A DNA stretch of 64,000 bases from Arthrobacter sp. zg-Y844 (lineage in GTDB: Bacteria; Actinomycetota; Actinomycetes; Actinomycetales; Micrococcaceae): the NCBI RefSeq assembly GCF_024385465.1, contig NZ_JANFLS010000001.1:1240001-1304000 (forward strand). Reading direction: 5' to 3'. Below, piece after piece: positions 45,986 to 54,624 of this stretch. Positions within the stretch are counted from its first letter, which is position 1. Every line of letters starts with the position of its first letter. Below the pieces are notes generated by a model. That model saw nothing but the letters and a program-made list of their open reading frames with translations, made no database searches and was not told the origin of the DNA. Both the position numbers and the translations under genes were made by a program.

Positions 45986-46698
45986 GTGTCGGCCTGGTGG
46001 TAGTTTCGCACAGCCGGAAGCTGGCCGAGGGCGTCTGCGAGCTTGCGGCGCAGATGGCCGCAGACGTTCGGATAGTCCCGGCAGGAGGCACCGACGACGA
46101 CGGCATCGGCACCAGCCTGGAAAAAATCATGGCCGGTATTGCCGCGACGGACTCCGGCGAGGGTGCGGTCCTGCTGACAGACCTCGGATCCGCTGTAATG
46201 ACGGCGGAATCGGCGCTGGAGTTCCTCGACCCGGAGCAGCAGCAGCGGGTACTCATGGCCAACGCGCCGCTGGTCGAGGGCACAGTGGCCGCAGCCGTAG
46301 CGGCACAGACCGGAAGGAACGTTGCCGAGGTTTCGGCTGCCGCGGAGTCCGCGGGAGCGTCCTACACCCCGGACAGCCCAGCCTCCGACGAAGCCGCCGG
46401 CGGCCCGCCTGCCTCCGGGGAGCCCGAGCCGGCCGCGGCCGACTCCGCCAGCGGGGCCTGGACGCTGATAAACCCGATGGGCCTGCATGCCCGTCCGGCT
46501 TCAGTCCTGGCGCAACTGCTGGCGGACCTGGACGCAGAGATCACCATCAACGGCGTGGACGGCAAATCGGTCATGATGCTTATGACGCTGGGCCTGCGGC
46601 CCGGCGAAACGCTCAGCGCCACCGCCACCGGACCTGATGCGGCCCGGGCGGTGGAACTCGTGGCCGAGCAGGTGCGCAACGGGTTCGGAGAAATCTGA
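45982..46698 (+). CDS. dhaM: Dihydroxyacetone kinase phosphotransfer subunit DhaM (EIIA-HPr)
   Basis: The 238-aa protein joins an EIIA-mannose-like domain (active His10 in VVSHSRKLAEG, ~1-120), an Ala/Pro/Ser-rich linker (~125-158) and an HPr-like domain with His169 in NPMGLHARPAS. E. coli DhaM adds a truncated enzyme I domain; it is absent here, so phosphate must come from the general PTS. DhaM passes phosphate to ADP on DhaL. The GTG at 45982 overlaps dhaL by four bases. A general HPr gene is at the right edge of the window. Confidence 0.93.
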   Translation: MSVGLVVVSHSRKLAEGVCELAAQMAADVRIVPAGGTDDDGIGTSLEKIMAGIAATDSGEGAVLLTDLGSAVMTAESALEFLDPEQQQRVLMANAPLVEGTVAAAVAAQTGRNVAEVSAAAESAGASYTPDSPASDEAAGGPPASGEPEPAAADSASGAWTLINPMGLHARPASVLAQLLADLDAEITINGVDGKSVMMLMTLGLRPGETLSATATGPDAARAVELVAEQVRNGFGEI

Positions 46699-46710
46699 GC
46701 CCGCCGCCGG

Positions 46711-47652
46711 TCAAAGCGGCAGCGACACTCCGTAGGCGTCTTCTGCCGCCAGCCGGTCCGCGATCAGGCCGGCCAAAGCGCGCTCCATTTGCTCCTGCGG
46801 CGCCTGCAGCCGGTGCAGGGCGCCCAGGGGATCCACGTCGGCCGTCAGCCTCGGGCCGGCCAGGTCCACCGGCGCGTGCAGGAGCAGTTCCCGGCGGACC
46901 GGGCCGTCCGCGGAGCGCAGCACCGCCATCATGGCCCCGCGGACCTGCCGGTCCGTGCCGGCCCAGGCCTGGCCCTTGGCCGCGTAATGGGGTTCCGGCC
47001 TGCCCGCTGCCACCCAGGCGCAGCGGTCCAAGATCGGACACTCCCCGCACCGAGGGCTGCGGGCGGTGCAGACCAGTGCGCCGAGTTCCATGACAGAGGC
47101 ATTCCAGGCCACGGAGTCGCTGGTGTCGAGGGGCAGCAGGGAAGCGGCCAGCCGCATCTCGGCAGCGGTAAGGGACGGTGAGGGCAAGGCGTTCCCGGTT
47201 ACTGCCCGGGCATGCACCCGGCGGATATTGGTGTCCACCACCGTTTCCCGCCGCCCGAAGGCAAACGCAGCCACAGCGGCGGCGGTGTAATCACCCACTC
47301 CCGGCAACCGCAGCAGCTCCGGATAAGTGGACGGCACCTCGCCGCCGAACTCCTCGACAATGGCCTTTGCCGCCGCGTGCAGCCGCAGGGCCCGCCGGGG
47401 ATAGCCCAGCCGGCCCCAGGCCCGGACGGCTTCCCCGCTGGGCTCCGAAGCCAACCCGGCCGGCGTCGGCCAGCGCTGCAGCCATTCAGTCCAGACGGGC
47501 AGCACCCGTACCACCGGCGTCTGCTGGAGCATGATTTCGCTGACCAGAACACCCCAGGGCGTGCGCCCGGCGTCCCGCCAGGGCAACTCGCGGGCATTGC
47601 CGGCGAACCACCCGGTAATCCGGCGGTGCAGGTCTTCCACCTGTGAATCCAT
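46711..47652 (-). CDS. mutY: A/G-specific adenine glycosylase
   Basis: The 313-aa protein has the HhH-GPD fold: EIMLQQTPVVRVLP (~39-52), LPGVGDYTAAAVAAFA with the helix-hairpin-helix (~115-130), catalytic Asp in VVDTNIRRVHAR, and a 4Fe-4S cluster motif C-x6-C-x2-C-x5-C (CTARSPRCGECPILDRC). It excises adenine opposite 8-oxoguanine. The C-terminal NUDIX-like recognition domain is shorter than in E. coli MutY. It converges on dhaM with 12 bases between the stops. Confidence 0.94.
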   Translation of the reverse strand: MDSQVEDLHRRITGWFAGNARELPWRDAGRTPWGVLVSEIMLQQTPVVRVLPVWTEWLQRWPTPAGLASEPSGEAVRAWGRLGYPRRALRLHAAAKAIVEEFGGEVPSTYPELLRLPGVGDYTAAAVAAFAFGRRETVVDTNIRRVHARAVTGNALPSPSLTAAEMRLAASLLPLDTSDSVAWNASVMELGALVCTARSPRCGECPILDRCAWVAAGRPEPHYAAKGQAWAGTDRQVRGAMMAVLRSADGPVRRELLLHAPVDLAGPRLTADVDPLGALHRLQAPQEQMERALAGLIADRLAAEDAYGVSLPL

Positions 47653-47728
47653 GCTGCACTCCCTTGCATATGACCAGCAATACTCTACTAACCGGCGTGG
47701 TGCGCCTCGTAATCGCTGTCTTGATCCC

Positions 47729-47734
47729 TAGCCT
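47729..47734 (+). promoter_or_regulatory. -10 element, probable leaderless promoter
   Basis: TAGCCT lies exactly six bases before ATG 47741 and supports that start. Confidence 0.4.
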
Positions 47735-47740
47735 TGAACC

Positions 47741-48412
47741 ATGGATGGGATGGGAAGACAGCAGCCGGCCGGACCACGCCCCGGTCCGCGCCGTCCGAGC
47801 CCCGCCGTCTACCGCCGGCGGCGGCTGGTTGCAGGCATCCTCGCGGTGCTGCTCCTGGTGGGACTCGGGTTCGCGGTTGCCGGCGTGATCGGCGCTTTGA
47901 CACCGGAAAAACAGCCCGTAGCCGACGCCACCGTCCCCTCTCCGGTCCTTACCGCGCCGGCCGCCACGCCTGCGGCCGAGACGAAAGCGTCGAAGGCTCC
48001 GAAACCCGCGGCGACCCCGTCGGAGTCCGCCTGCCCCGCAGAGTCCGTGCTGGTTACTGCTGCCACCGATGCCCAGGTCTACCCGGCCGGTGCCACACCG
48101 ATCCTGGCGCTGACGGTCACGAACACGGGGAAATCCGCCTGCGAGATCAACGTGGGCACGTCGCAGATGGAGTTTTCGGTAGCCAGCGGCTCGGACCGGA
48201 TTTTTTCTTCCACTGACTGCCAGGACGGCGGCGAGGACTACCTCAAGACGGTGGAACCGGGCGCATCCGAGACAGCCAACTTCACCTGGGACCGGAACCG
48301 CTCGGCTCCGGGCTGCGCTGCCGTGGCTTCCAACCCGAACCCCGGCTACTACGTGTTCACTGCCAGGCTCGGGGAAGTCACCAGCGAAACGGCTGTTTTC
48401 GAACTGGAATAG
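47741..48412 (+). CDS. Membrane-anchored extracytoplasmic protein, hypothetical
   Basis: The 223-aa product has an Arg/Pro-rich cytoplasmic N-terminus, one membrane helix (~29-52), an Ala/Pro/Lys/Thr linker (~55-95), and a beta-rich outer domain (~97-223) with four Cys residues that could form disulfides. The pattern of LTVTNTGKSACEINVGTSQ resembles DUF4232/Ig-like secreted domains, but I cannot assign a family securely. Start supported by a leaderless promoter motif. It lies between divergent mutY and convergent disA. Confidence 0.7.
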   Translation: MDGMGRQQPAGPRPGPRRPSPAVYRRRRLVAGILAVLLLVGLGFAVAGVIGALTPEKQPVADATVPSPVLTAPAATPAAETKASKAPKPAATPSESACPAESVLVTAATDAQVYPAGATPILALTVTNTGKSACEINVGTSQMEFSVASGSDRIFSSTDCQDGGEDYLKTVEPGASETANFTWDRNRSAPGCAAVASNPNPGYYVFTARLGEVTSETAVFELE

Positions 48413-48414
48413 GC

Positions 48415-49491
48415 CTACATGAACCGGTCGAGGAGGCTGGTCTCCGCGATCCGGGAGAGGCCTTCCCGGACGGTGCGGGCGCGCTGCTCGCCGATGCCGT
48501 CGACGGTCATCAGGTCATCGATGTTGGCGGCCATCAGGTTCTGCAGGCCGCCGAAGTGGTCCACCAACCGGTTGGATACCGCGGGGGGAACCGACTTGAT
48601 ATTGCTCAGGAGCCGGTAGCCGCGCGGCTGCACTACGGCTTCGAGCGAATCCTGGCCCGGCTGGAAACCGACCACCGAGGCGATCTTGCCCAGGTCCACC
48701 ATTTCGGACGAGCTCATGTTCTGCAGCGTGGAGATCTGTTCCTCGATGTTGCGCTTTCCGTCATTCAGGTCCGCGTAGTCGCGCAGGATCATTTCGCTGC
48801 CCGGGCCGAGGCCGGTGGTCAGTTCCTCCAACTGGAGGGACAGCAGGCGGCCGTCGACCCCGAGTTCGAGGACGTACTGCGAGATTTCCTCGGAAATGCG
48901 GCGGACCATTTCCTGGCGCTGCAGCGTGACCGCTACGTCGCGGACCGTCACCATTGCCTCGATTTCCAAGGCGGACAGGGAATTGGTGACCTGGTCCAGC
49001 CGGGCGCGGTAGCGCTCGAGGGTTGCCAGTGCCTGGTTGGCACGCGCCAGGACCGGCTCGGATCCTTCGAGGACGTGGCGGAGTCCGCCGACGTAGAGCT
49101 GGATGATCCGCATGGACTGGCTGACCGAAATCACGGGGAAGCCGGTCTGGATGGCCACGCGTTCGGCGGTCCGGTGCCGGGTGCCGGATTCATGCGTTTC
49201 GATGGTGTGGTCGGGGACCAGCTGCACCGCCGCGCGCAGGATGTTCCCGGCGTCGCGGTCGCAGACGATCGCGCCGTCCATTTTGGCCAGCTCCCGCAGC
49301 CTGGTGGGGGAGAAGTCGATGCCGATATCAAACCCGCCGGAGCAGATGCTGTCCACCGCGCGGTCAAAGCCGAGGACGATCAGGGCGCCGGTGCGGCCCC
49401 GCAGGATGCGCTCGAGTCCGTCGCGGAGCTCGGTCCCGGGTGCGACCCGCGCCAGGGTTGCTTTAAGCGCGTCTTCGGGACTGCGGGCCAT
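48415..49491 (-). CDS. disA: DNA integrity scanning protein DisA (diadenylate cyclase)
   Basis: The 358-aa protein has the DAC domain with KMDGAIVCDRD (~73-83) and ESGTRHRTAERVA (~103-115), a helical linker, and a C-terminal helix-hairpin-helix DNA-binding domain (MTVDGIGEQRARTVREGL). It makes cyclic di-AMP and pauses on branched DNA. ATG 49491 (MARSPEDAL) has AAGGAAG upstream. It lies ~200 bases behind radA on the same strand, the conserved radA-disA pairing. That ~200-base interval shows no further gene. Confidence 0.95.
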   Translation of the reverse strand: MARSPEDALKATLARVAPGTELRDGLERILRGRTGALIVLGFDRAVDSICSGGFDIGIDFSPTRLRELAKMDGAIVCDRDAGNILRAAVQLVPDHTIETHESGTRHRTAERVAIQTGFPVISVSQSMRIIQLYVGGLRHVLEGSEPVLARANQALATLERYRARLDQVTNSLSALEIEAMVTVRDVAVTLQRQEMVRRISEEISQYVLELGVDGRLLSLQLEELTTGLGPGSEMILRDYADLNDGKRNIEEQISTLQNMSSSEMVDLGKIASVVGFQPGQDSLEAVVQPRGYRLLSNIKSVPPAVSNRLVDHFGGLQNLMAANIDDLMTVDGIGEQRARTVREGLSRIAETSLLDRFM

Positions 49492-49689
49492 GGTCACTTC
49501 CTTCCGGCCCGGGGGCCTGGATGATCTGGGCTGAGGCTTGCCCGTCCCTATACTAGTGGGAGATCCGGGTAGACCATCCAACTCGTGAACCACGGCACGT
49601 CCCGGACCGGGCCCGCCTGCAGGCCGCTGGAGACAGCTGCGGTGATACCGCTCACCGGCGGCTCCCCGGGATCTTCGGAAACGGCAGTG

Positions 49690-51057
49690 CTAGAAGAGCA
49701 GCTCCAGGGCCTCGGCCAACGTGGAGACCTCCCGGACCTTGAAGCCGGAGGGGACGTTTCCCGGTCCGTTCGGGGAAGCCGGAACGACGGCGTGCGTGAA
49801 ACCGAGCCGTTCGGCCTCGTTGATCCGCCGTGCGATACCGGGCACCGGACGCACCTCCCCGGCCAGTCCGACCTCGCCGAAGGCTATGAGCTGGGCCGGC
49901 AGCGGTTTGTTCATTTTCGCCGACGCCACCGCCAGCGCCACTGCCAGGTCCGTGGCGGGCTCGCCAAGCTTCACGCCGCCTACGGTGGAGACGTAACTGT
50001 CATCCTTGGCCAGGCTCATGGAGGCGCGCTGCTGCAGAACCGCCAGGAGCATGGCAACGCGGGAGGCATCAACGCCGCTGGTGGCGCGGCGGGCCTGGGC
50101 ATTTCCGGTTTCGGCGACCAGGGACTGGACCTCCGCGACCAACGGCCGCTTGCCCTCCAGCGTGACCGTGATGCAGGTGCCTGAGACCGGGTCCTTGGTA
50201 CGCGAGACGAAGAGTCCGCTGGGGTCGGCGAGCCCTTCGATGCCGTCTTCGGTCAGGTCGAAGCAGCCCACCTCGTCCGTAGGTCCGTAGCGGTTCTTGA
50301 CCGCACGCAGCAGCCGAAGCCTCGAATGCCTGTCGCCGTCGAACTGGCACACAACGTCCACCAGGTGCTCCAGGAGCCGGGGGCCGGCGATGGAGCCGTC
50401 CTTGGTGACGTGGCCGACCAGCAGGGTGGTCATGTTCCGGGTCTTCGCGGCATTGATCAAAGACGCGGCCACCTCGCGGACCTGGCTGACGCCGCCGGCG
50501 CTGCCGTCCACGGCGCTACTGCTCAGGGTCTGGACGGAGTCGACAATGAGCAGCCCGGGGGAGACCTGCTCCACCTGGCCCAGTGCCTGGCTGAGGTCCG
50601 TTTCCGCACTGAGATAGAGGTTCTCCGACACGGCGCCGATGCGCTCGGCCCGCAGTTTCACCTGCGCCGTGGATTCCTCCCCGGTGACGTACAGGACATC
50701 GCGGCCCAGGCCGGCGACGCGGGCGGCGACGTCGAGGAGCAGGGTGGACTTACCCACACCGGGCTCCCCGGCCAGCAGGATCACCGCACCGGGAACCAGG
50801 CCTCCACCCAGGACGCGGTCCAGTTCACCTACCCCGGTGGCCTGGTACGCGGCAGTGGTGGCGTCTACCTCGCCGATCCGCAGGGCCGGGCGGGCAACCA
50901 CGGTGGCGGCGGTGGTCCGGGCCAGGACTTCGCCGGATTCCTCCACCGTTCCCCAGGCCTGGCACTCGCCGCAGCGTCCAACCCATTTGGCCGTCGTCCA
51001 GCCGCACTCCGAGCAGCGGAAGTTGGCGGTCTTGGGCCGTGCAGTCTTTGTTGCCAT
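49690..51057 (-). CDS. radA: DNA repair protein RadA
   Basis: The 455-aa protein has an N-terminal four-Cys zinc finger (CSECGWTTAKWVGRCGEC, ~15-32), Walker A GEPGVGKST (~97-105), the RadA-specific KNRYG motif (~255-259) and a C-terminal Lon-like domain. RadA is a hexameric helicase-like factor that extends recombination intermediates; in Bacillus it interacts with DisA. ATG 51057. Downstream disA is on the same strand, and the FUSC gene converges from neither side but follows upstream in the same orientation. Confidence 0.95.
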   Translation of the reverse strand: MATKTARPKTANFRCSECGWTTAKWVGRCGECQAWGTVEESGEVLARTTAATVVARPALRIGEVDATTAAYQATGVGELDRVLGGGLVPGAVILLAGEPGVGKSTLLLDVAARVAGLGRDVLYVTGEESTAQVKLRAERIGAVSENLYLSAETDLSQALGQVEQVSPGLLIVDSVQTLSSSAVDGSAGGVSQVREVAASLINAAKTRNMTTLLVGHVTKDGSIAGPRLLEHLVDVVCQFDGDRHSRLRLLRAVKNRYGPTDEVGCFDLTEDGIEGLADPSGLFVSRTKDPVSGTCITVTLEGKRPLVAEVQSLVAETGNAQARRATSGVDASRVAMLLAVLQQRASMSLAKDDSYVSTVGGVKLGEPATDLAVALAVASAKMNKPLPAQLIAFGEVGLAGEVRPVPGIARRINEAERLGFTHAVVPASPNGPGNVPSGFKVREVSTLAEALELLF

Positions 51058-51101
51058 GGAATCAGGCTATCCCGCGGCACTGACACTTTCTTCCGGCCGG
51101 C

Positions 51102-52232
51102 TCAGACCTCCGAGAGGTAGGTAACCGCCTCTTCGTGGGTGAGCCCGGTGGATTCCAGCAGGTCCACCACGAGGGGGCGGAAAAGCATGATGAGCGCGTC
51201 GCCCTGCAGATCCGTGATGCCCAGCGACTTCGGATGCAGGCGGCTCCCCACCGCGGCCAGCTCGTTGCGGGCCTGGCGAAGGTGCCGGAGCCGGGTGTCC
51301 GGGCCTTCCCCGCCGCCCAGCGCGCGGGCCAGGACATTCACGGCATCGGCCGTCTCGTTCAGCACCTCCGACACGTTCTCGATGGCCTCGTCACCCAGCG
51401 ACGCATGGTTAATGACCGACGTCGTCCGGCGGGCGAAAACCCGGCTGTTGCGGACCGCCAGGTCCAGATAGCCGATGGAGCCGCGCAGGTCTCCCAGTTC
51501 CGCCAGGTACCGCCGGTAGGCGGGCGAAATCCGGGCGACTTCCCGTGCATCCCGGACGCTGCGGGCCAGGGTGTCCAGCTGGGGTTGGGTGTTGCGGGCC
51601 CGGACCAGCGCATGCCAGGCAATGGTGGAATCGCTCTTGGCGATGGCTTCGGAACACTGGCGCAGCACGGCAGACAGTTCGTGCAGGAGCTCGCGGATGT
51701 TGGACTTCGGTTCCCGGCGCGGATCCCGCGGCGCCAGCATGGTCACCACGAGGGCAAAAACGCCGCCCACTATGGCGTCCACGCTGCGGGTGAACACACC
51801 GCCGTCCGGGGCGGGCAGGAGCACCACCAGCAGGGACTGCAGCCCCAGCTGGGTAGTGAAGATAACGCCGCGGTCCAGAAAGCGGGCCAGCATCACCGAG
51901 AGGAAAAGGACGACGGCGGCCTGGGCGAGACCGTTGCCCAGGAGGGTGAGCAGGATTTCGCCAATGGTGATGCCCAGCGTGCAGCCGATTCCCACCTCCA
52001 GCACCCTGCGGGTCCGCGGTTCCCGGGAGAAGCCCAGGGAAATCAGGGCGGCCGTCGCGGCGAACAGCGGGCCCTCGTGCCCGAGCACGTACTCGGCAAA
52101 GGCGTACGCTCCGACGGCGCAGATGGTCATTTGGAGGGCCGGCACCACGGAATTGCGGCTGCGCTGCAGCCCTACGCGGGCCCGGTTCTGCAGGAAACCC
52201 CGGCTTTTGGCGAAGGAGCTGCGTTGGGGCAT
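51102..52232 (-). CDS. FUSC/aromatic acid exporter family membrane protein
   Basis: The 376-aa protein has five or six closely packed N-terminal membrane helices (~30-165) followed by a long helical cytoplasmic domain (~175-376). This is the FUSC/ArAE arrangement (fusaric acid resistance, aromatic acid efflux). The substrate is unknown. ATG 52232. It is transcribed toward radA with a 44-base gap, so it may be the first gene of a FUSC-radA-disA transcript, and it diverges from pstS. Confidence 0.82.
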   Translation of the reverse strand: MPQRSSFAKSRGFLQNRARVGLQRSRNSVVPALQMTICAVGAYAFAEYVLGHEGPLFAATAALISLGFSREPRTRRVLEVGIGCTLGITIGEILLTLLGNGLAQAAVVLFLSVMLARFLDRGVIFTTQLGLQSLLVVLLPAPDGGVFTRSVDAIVGGVFALVVTMLAPRDPRREPKSNIRELLHELSAVLRQCSEAIAKSDSTIAWHALVRARNTQPQLDTLARSVRDAREVARISPAYRRYLAELGDLRGSIGYLDLAVRNSRVFARRTTSVINHASLGDEAIENVSEVLNETADAVNVLARALGGGEGPDTRLRHLRQARNELAAVGSRLHPKSLGITDLQGDALIMLFRPLVVDLLESTGLTHEEAVTYLSEV

Positions 52233-52317
52233 GAAACCAGTCTAGGGGGAGCTGAGGGCAACCTGTATCCGGCGTTACATTCGGCGGCAACGGATGTTCT
52301 TCGACTGCCCGGCGGGC

Positions 52318-52339
52318 GTTAACTTTCCGTTCACCTTGC
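52318..52339 (+). promoter_or_regulatory. PHO box (PhoP-type direct repeat) upstream of pstS
   Basis: Two adjacent 11-base units, GTTAACTTTCC (52318-52328) and GTTCACCTTGC (52329-52339), match the actinobacterial PhoP half-site GTTCACC with the expected 11-base period. It lies 114 bases before the pstS start, in the divergent FUSC-pstS region. Indicates phosphate-starvation control. Confidence 0.7.
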
Positions 52340-52452
52340 TTCGCCACCCTTGAACAGGAACGTGCTGGAGGTTCCGCGTGCTCGACTGCTTTTCCGCAAT
52401 CAGCTTCCCGGCGCACCCGCGCCGAATGAAACCCCTCGAAAGGGACACGATA

Positions 52453-53574
52453 GTGAAGGTTTTGAACCGCGCTGCATCCGTACTTTCAGTTTCACTTGTT
52501 GCCGCACTCGGCCTGGCCGCCTGCGGCACGGACAGCGCTGCACCCTCCGCGGCCCCGACTGCGGGGAGTTCGGAAAGTTCCGTCACGGGCACGCTTTCCG
52601 GTGCCGGTGCCTCCTCCCAGGATGCGGCCATGCAGGCCTGGATCGCCGGCTTCGGTGCAGCCAATCCGGAAGCATCGGTGCAGTATTCACCGGACGGCTC
52701 GGGCGCCGGCCGGGAAGCGCTGCTGGCCGGCGGCGTCCAGTTCGCCGGGTCCGACGCCTACCTTGATGATGAGGAAACCGCCGCGGCCGCCGAAGTCTGC
52801 GGACCCGACGGCGCCATCCACGTGCCGGTCTACATCTCGCCGATCGCCGTGGCCTTCAACCTTCCCGGCATAACGGACCTGAACCTCGACGCAGACACCA
52901 TCGCAGCGATCTTCCGCGGCGAGGTCACCACGTGGAATGACCCGGCCATCGCCGCGCAGAACGAAGCAGTTGAGTTGCCGGACACCGCCATCACGGCGGT
53001 ACACCGCGGCGACGAATCGGGCACCACCAAGAACTTCACCGAATACCTGGCCGAAGCAGCACCCGAAAAGTGGACGGATAAGGCATCAGGTGAATGGCCG
53101 GCCGGGCTGCCGAATGGGGAAAGCGCCTCCGGCACCGGCGGCGTTATTTCCACGGTGACTTCCACTGAGGGTGGCATCACCTATGCCGACGCGTCGGCAG
53201 CCGGCTCCCTGGGCAAGGTCAGCGTCAAGGTGGGCGATGCCTATGTGCCGTTCAGCGCCGACGCCGCCGCCCTCGCCGTCGAATCCTCCACCCCGGTGAC
53301 AGGGGAGGGTCGTCCGGAAGCGGATATGGCCATGGACCTGGACCGCGACACGGCAGAATCGGGTGCCTACCCCGTGGTGCTGGTGAGCTACCACGTGTTC
53401 TGCACCAGCTATGAGGACCAGCAGACGGTGGACCTGGTCCGTGCTTTCGGCGACTACGTGGTCAGCGACGAAGGCCAGGCTGCCGCGTCCGACGCCGCGG
53501 GCAGTGCGCCGCTCTCCGAGAGCCTGCGGAGCAAGGCCGAAACCGCATTGGAGTCCATCCAGGTGCGTTCCTAG
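52453..53574 (+). CDS. pstS: Phosphate ABC transporter substrate-binding lipoprotein
   Basis: The 373-aa protein has a lipoprotein signal with LAAC lipobox (lipidated Cys24), a Ser/Ala-rich linker, and the PstS fold: GTLSGAGASSQ (~50-60), YSPDGSGAG (~80), RGDESGTTKNFTEYL (~185-199). It captures phosphate outside the membrane for PstCAB. GTG 52453 is chosen for AAGGGA upstream and because it starts at the signal peptide. Controlled by the PHO box; a hairpin separates it from pstC. Confidence 0.95.
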   Translation: MKVLNRAASVLSVSLVAALGLAACGTDSAAPSAAPTAGSSESSVTGTLSGAGASSQDAAMQAWIAGFGAANPEASVQYSPDGSGAGREALLAGGVQFAGSDAYLDDEETAAAAEVCGPDGAIHVPVYISPIAVAFNLPGITDLNLDADTIAAIFRGEVTTWNDPAIAAQNEAVELPDTAITAVHRGDESGTTKNFTEYLAEAAPEKWTDKASGEWPAGLPNGESASGTGGVISTVTSTEGGITYADASAAGSLGKVSVKVGDAYVPFSADAAALAVESSTPVTGEGRPEADMAMDLDRDTAESGAYPVVLVSYHVFCTSYEDQQTVDLVRAFGDYVVSDEGQAAASDAAGSAPLSESLRSKAETALESIQVRS

Positions 53575-53586
53575 CCCGACCACCAT

Positions 53587-53622
53587 CCTGCCCTCCCCGG
53601 GTCTCAGCACGGGGAGGGCAGG
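53587..53622 (+). terminator. Intercistronic hairpin between pstS and pstC
   Basis: A 13-bp stem (53587-53599 with 53610-53622) with no T tract. In binding-protein transport operons such hairpins usually protect the upstream message or partly stop transcription, giving more PstS than channel protein. Confidence 0.6.
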
Positions 53623-53691
53623 GGCCGCTCCGAGGCGGAGTCCCTACACTGATAAAAGAGTCTGCACGCAACGCATTTCGAAGGGTGAGTA

Positions 53692-54624
53692 GTGTCCAGC
53701 AAGTCCATAACGGGAGAAAGCGGCGCGGGCCGTGCCGGAGACAAGGTTTTCTCCGGCATTACGGTGACAGCCGGGTGCCTGATCCTGTTCGTCCTGTTCT
53801 GCGTGGCCGTTTTCCTGATGTGGCAGGCGCTGCCCACGTTCATGGCCGATCCGGCGGACATCTCCGGCGGCGGCGGGTTCGGACAGTACATCCTGCCACT
53901 GGTCATCGGAACGGTGATTGCCGCCCTAATCGCCCTGCTGATCGCCACTCCGGTGGGAATCGGCGTCGCCCTGTTCATCTCCCACTACGCCCCGCGGCGG
54001 CTCGCGCAGGGACTGGGCTACCTGGTGGACCTGCTCGCGGCCATCCCGTCGGTGGTCTACGGTGCCTGGGGCATGACAGTGCTGGCCCCGGCACTCGTGG
54101 GTCCGTACAACTGGCTGGCCGAAAACGCCGGATGGATTCCGATATTCGCCGGTCCCGCCAGCCAGACCGGCAAAACCATGCTCACGGCCGGAATTGTGCT
54201 TTCCGTGATGGTGCTGCCGATCATTACCTCCCTTACCCGGGAGATCTTCCTGCAGACGCCCAAGCTGCACGAGGAAGCGGCCCTGGCCATGGGCGCCACG
54301 CGCTGGGAAATGATCCGGATGGCCGTTTTCCCCTTCGCCCGTCCCGGTGTCGTCAGTGCCGTCATGCTGGGGCTGGGACGTGCGCTGGGCGAAACCATGG
54401 CCGTGGCCCTGGTGCTCTCCTCCGGCGGCCTGATCGCCAGCCTGATCCGGCCCGGCAACCAGACCATCGCCGCCGAGATCGCCCTGAACTTCCCTGAAGC
54501 ATTCGGGCTCCGGCTCTCGGAACTGATCGCTGCAGGACTCGTGCTGTTCCTGATCACGCTGGCGGTCAACATCATTGCCCGCTGGATCATCAGCCGCCAC
54601 AAAGAATTCTCTGGAGCCAACTGA
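53692..54624 (+). CDS. pstC: Phosphate ABC transporter permease PstC
   Basis: The 310-aa protein has six predicted helices and the EAA loop EEAALAMGATRWEMIRMAVFPFARPG (~195-220 in two parts). Its LLAAIPSVVYGAWG segment (~105-118) is typical of PstC. It forms the channel with PstA. GTG 53692. The stop overlaps the pstA ATG by one base. Confidence 0.95.
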   Translation: MSSKSITGESGAGRAGDKVFSGITVTAGCLILFVLFCVAVFLMWQALPTFMADPADISGGGGFGQYILPLVIGTVIAALIALLIATPVGIGVALFISHYAPRRLAQGLGYLVDLLAAIPSVVYGAWGMTVLAPALVGPYNWLAENAGWIPIFAGPASQTGKTMLTAGIVLSVMVLPIITSLTREIFLQTPKLHEEAALAMGATRWEMIRMAVFPFARPGVVSAVMLGLGRALGETMAVALVLSSGGLIASLIRPGNQTIAAEIALNFPEAFGLRLSELIAAGLVLFLITLAVNIIARWIISRHKEFSGAN

